From Bacteroidaceae bacterium (GTDB lineage Bacteria; Bacteroidota; Bacteroidia; Bacteroidales; Bacteroidaceae): 64,000 nucleotides of DNA. A program made the position numbers and the translations under genes. The notes under the pieces are model-generated. The model made no database searches and was not told where the DNA came from. It saw only the letters and a list, made by a program, of their open reading frames with translations. Each line of letters starts with the position of its first letter. Positions within the stretch are counted from its first letter, which is position 1. The stretch covers positions 1 to 64,000 of the forward strand of contig JAFROT010000034.1 in assembly GCA_017429525.1 (NCBI GenBank), written 5' to 3'. Below, one piece after another: positions 62,801 to 64,000 of the stretch.

Positions 62801-63964
62801 ATCTTCTTGGACTTCCACCTGACGGCGCTCAAATGTGCAAATGTCCAGCATCGCCTTTTTGCTCTTGAGAGGTCGCTGATAGAAGATGATCTCATCGCGA
62901 ATTTTCTTTTTTAATTCAGGTGTCAGCTCTTTGTGGAAACGAGCCTGAGTATTCCATATCTGCTCAAATTCATCGAGATAATCCTGCCTGTAGAAAGTCG
63001 CGTTCTTCAGGCTGTAATGTGGATTGGCTTCAATTTTTTTTACGATGTATTGCCCAATAGTCTGATGATTGAAATAAAGTTCCTTGGAGCGGTCGCTGAT
63101 GGCACCGAGGTAGCCGCTATTATTGTTGATAGCCCCATTGATATCGGCAATGACAAAGGCCAATTCTTCGGGCGTGAGTTGGCGTTGCAAAGCCTCTGCA
63201 CGCCATCTATACTGCTGAAGACGGCGGTCGGTGCCTTTGTTGTCGGCTGTATAGATGCCATATTTCCCCAAGAATATCTTGGTCGTATTCGTCTTGGATT
63301 TTCCTTGTAGTTGATGATAGAAATCTTCGGTCAGGATGTCAGCATGGAATGTACGTTGGAAAGCCCAGACAGCATCAAGCTCAGTCACTAAGTCAGAGCG
63401 ATAGAAGTCGGGAATATATTTTTTGCCAGCTTGCAGGAGGTCATAGCAGTATTGACCAGGTGTGAGGCATTGGTCATGGAGCTGCTTGGCTATTTCCATG
63501 CCATCGATGAGCGTTCCGTCCTCTGTAGATTGGGCTTTACGGCTGCTCTTGTACCCTCGCTTTTTGTTTATCATCAATAAAATGCGAGCCAGTTCCTGTA
63601 AAGAAACCTCTTGCGTTGCCGCTTTGGCACGGGAATAAAGTGTAGCGAATGTGGTTCGGGGACCATTCTCGGTAAGTATGGTTTCATCTTGGATGATTTT
63701 AGCAGCTTTCAGAGAAGTTATTAGGTTATCTCTGCGTTGTTTGAAGCGTTGCAGGTTGCGCCGCATACTACGTTTTAGCGTACGGTCAGCATTAGTCGTT
63801 ATACTTTTGCCTTTCTCGAAATTTGTCTGCTCGTCAACGGTTAGCGGAACTACTCTAACACCTAAGCGTGTAATAGAAGATAGCTCGTTGTTATTCTCTG
63901 CTTCGTTGACTAATGCCCAACCGATGCTGGTTGTTCCTAAATCTAATCCTAATATACGTTTCAT
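59804..63964 (-). CDS. cas9: CRISPR-associated endonuclease Cas9, type II-C
   Basis: 1386 residues. RuvC-I: ILGLDLGTTSIGWALV with catalytic Asp8. Arg-rich bridge helix: RTLKRSMRRNLQRFKQRRDN at about 61-80. RuvC-II: DEIRIELARDLK. HNH: FDIEHIIPQARLFDDSFSN with His776. RuvC-III: RNDHRHHAMDALTIAF with Asp945. The C-terminal region (from about 1000) contains the PAM-interacting part. The operon order cas9-cas1-cas2 without csn2 or cas4 indicates type II-C. Nothing looks broken. The PAM cannot be predicted from sequence alone here. Confidence 0.98.
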   Translation of the reverse strand: MKRILGLDLGTTSIGWALVNEAENNNELSSITRLGVRVVPLTVDEQTNFEKGKSITTNADRTLKRSMRRNLQRFKQRRDNLITSLKAAKIIQDETILTENGPRTTFATLYSRAKAATQEVSLQELARILLMINKKRGYKSSRKAQSTEDGTLIDGMEIAKQLHDQCLTPGQYCYDLLQAGKKYIPDFYRSDLVTELDAVWAFQRTFHADILTEDFYHQLQGKSKTNTTKIFLGKYGIYTADNKGTDRRLQQYRWRAEALQRQLTPEELAFVIADINGAINNNSGYLGAISDRSKELYFNHQTIGQYIVKKIEANPHYSLKNATFYRQDYLDEFEQIWNTQARFHKELTPELKKKIRDEIIFYQRPLKSKKAMLDICTFERRQVEVQEDGKTRNKTVGLKVCPKSSPLFQEFKVWQVLNNLQVEFEDAGEDLFSATEKRRFLDLEEKESLARELQYKEKLSKREVLNILFGKAAKKYDLNYKEVEGNRTLSALYQAFFSIIALSGHEEYDIKKLKAIEIEEVTGLVFKAIGINTDILHFDAELEGHAFDQQPLYQLWHLLYSYEGDNSKTGTDALIAKLQSLCHCDREYAQVLANVTFQEDYGSLSAKAMRKILPFMKAGNDYSIACEYAGYRHSERSRTKEELANRNYLDRLELLPRNALRNPVVEKILNQMINVVNAVVEEYGKPDEIRIELARDLKQSAKEREKTTSDINAANLMNEKYREELESEFGIQHVSRNDIIRYKLYMELKDNGFKTLYSDTYIPRDQLFSKNFDIEHIIPQARLFDDSFSNKTLEARGINIEKSNATAYDYILGKWGEEKASEYKTKIDNLYKQGIIGKAKHDKLLMREADIPDGFIDRDLRNSQYIAKKAREILEDMVPQVIPTIGSITDRLREDWQLVDVMQELNWDKYNRLGLTETYKDKDGREIRRIKDWTKRNDHRHHAMDALTIAFTHPAFIQYLNNLNARSDKSSSIYGIEQKYLYRDSHGKLRFRAPMPLDVFRAEAKRQLEDILISIKAKNKVMTQNVNKFKTKGGTNKKIQLTPRGQLHNETIYGHTLHRISEKVKVDGKMTPDRATLIAKKMYRDAVIARLAQFGNDPKKAFTGKNSPEKNPIWLNEQHAEQVPLRVKLVYFEDYYPIRKPVSPDLKLDKVIDAGVHRILQARLDEFGGDPKKAFANLDENPIYLNKEKGITIKSVRIRGVLSAISLHEAKDHFGKVITDSEGKKRPVDFVQTASTHHIAVYRDAEGNLQDDAVSFLEATTRKALGIPVVDTEYNAAEGWKFLFSMKQNEYFIFPDIEHGFDPKAIDLFDPNNKAEISKHLYRVQKMSKTEGGRDYFFRHHLETTVDDNKELKGLSFKRINSLQALEGIVKVRVNHLGNILPSKES

Positions 63965-63990
63965 AAGGTAAATCAGTTATATTTTGAGGG

Positions 63991-63998
63991 CAAAAATA
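63991..63998 (-). promoter_or_regulatory. -7 promoter box of the cas operon
   Basis: TATTTTTG on the minus strand, 27 bp before the cas9 ATG. The -33 element would lie beyond the window edge. Confidence 0.4.
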
Positions 63999-64000
63999 GA

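Overview
The window looks like a chromosomal segment of a Bacteroidales bacterium, most likely a Prevotella-like gut or oral species. Direct evidence: promoters with the Bacteroidetes sigma factor pattern (xTTG, about 19-20 nt, then TAnnTTTG) occur before many genes. Gene content is typical of the order: GH92, GH109 and GH115 glycosidases, an Oar-type TonB-dependent receptor, a BACON lipoprotein, DUF4837 lipoproteins, an endonuclease I with dockerin-like repeats, and a 1386-residue type II-C Cas9 with 47-bp CRISPR repeats. The species call is inference.

Layout. 1-9631: possible small RNA, then a minus-strand operon of a tandem GT2-DUF4922-SpoIID fusion, a GH92 mannosidase and a secreted nuclease. 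9743-14492: GH109, a Bax inhibitor-1-like membrane protein, rlmN and a DUF4837 lipoprotein. 14610-22704: pdxA, a sigma-54 activator, lptE, a TPR-like protein, secG, GH115 and ffh. 22956-24092: folD and tRNA-His. 24093-25050: a repeat-rich non-coding island. 25051-30274: minus-strand Oar-type receptor and OB-fold lipoprotein. 30480-36291: second DUF4837 protein, FadL-type porin, menA, CPBP protease, an HsdR-N protein and greA. 36831-41032: aldA-lutABC, which together would convert lactaldehyde to lactate and then pyruvate. 41098-47695: LytTR protein, AMP nucleosidase, holA, an AT-rich island, an XRE regulator, pyrK-pyrD and mgtC. 47795-51860: a secreted Omp28-like protein and a LytS/LytTR two-component pair.

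The accessory end starts at 51863. It holds a truncated DUF2271 gene, a degenerate 22-bp tandem array with a 26-bp perfect palindrome, and a 2.66-kb unit (52636-55291) bounded by two 106-bp inverted repeats that encloses one VirE_N/VapE primase-helicase gene. An HU-HIG protein, a 30-repeat CRISPR array and cas2-cas1-cas9 on the minus strand follow.

Two patterns cross the window. First, several intergenic gaps are tiled by heptanucleotide repeats, with a different 7-mer word at each locus. Second, short repeats of this kind and GC-rich hairpins sit in frame inside otherwise conserved genes (the GT2 fusion, folD, the CPBP protease, possibly pyrK). The best candidates for something undescribed are the inverted-repeat-bounded primase cassette with its 22-bp array, the heptamer repeats, and the promoter-like signal built into each CRISPR repeat.
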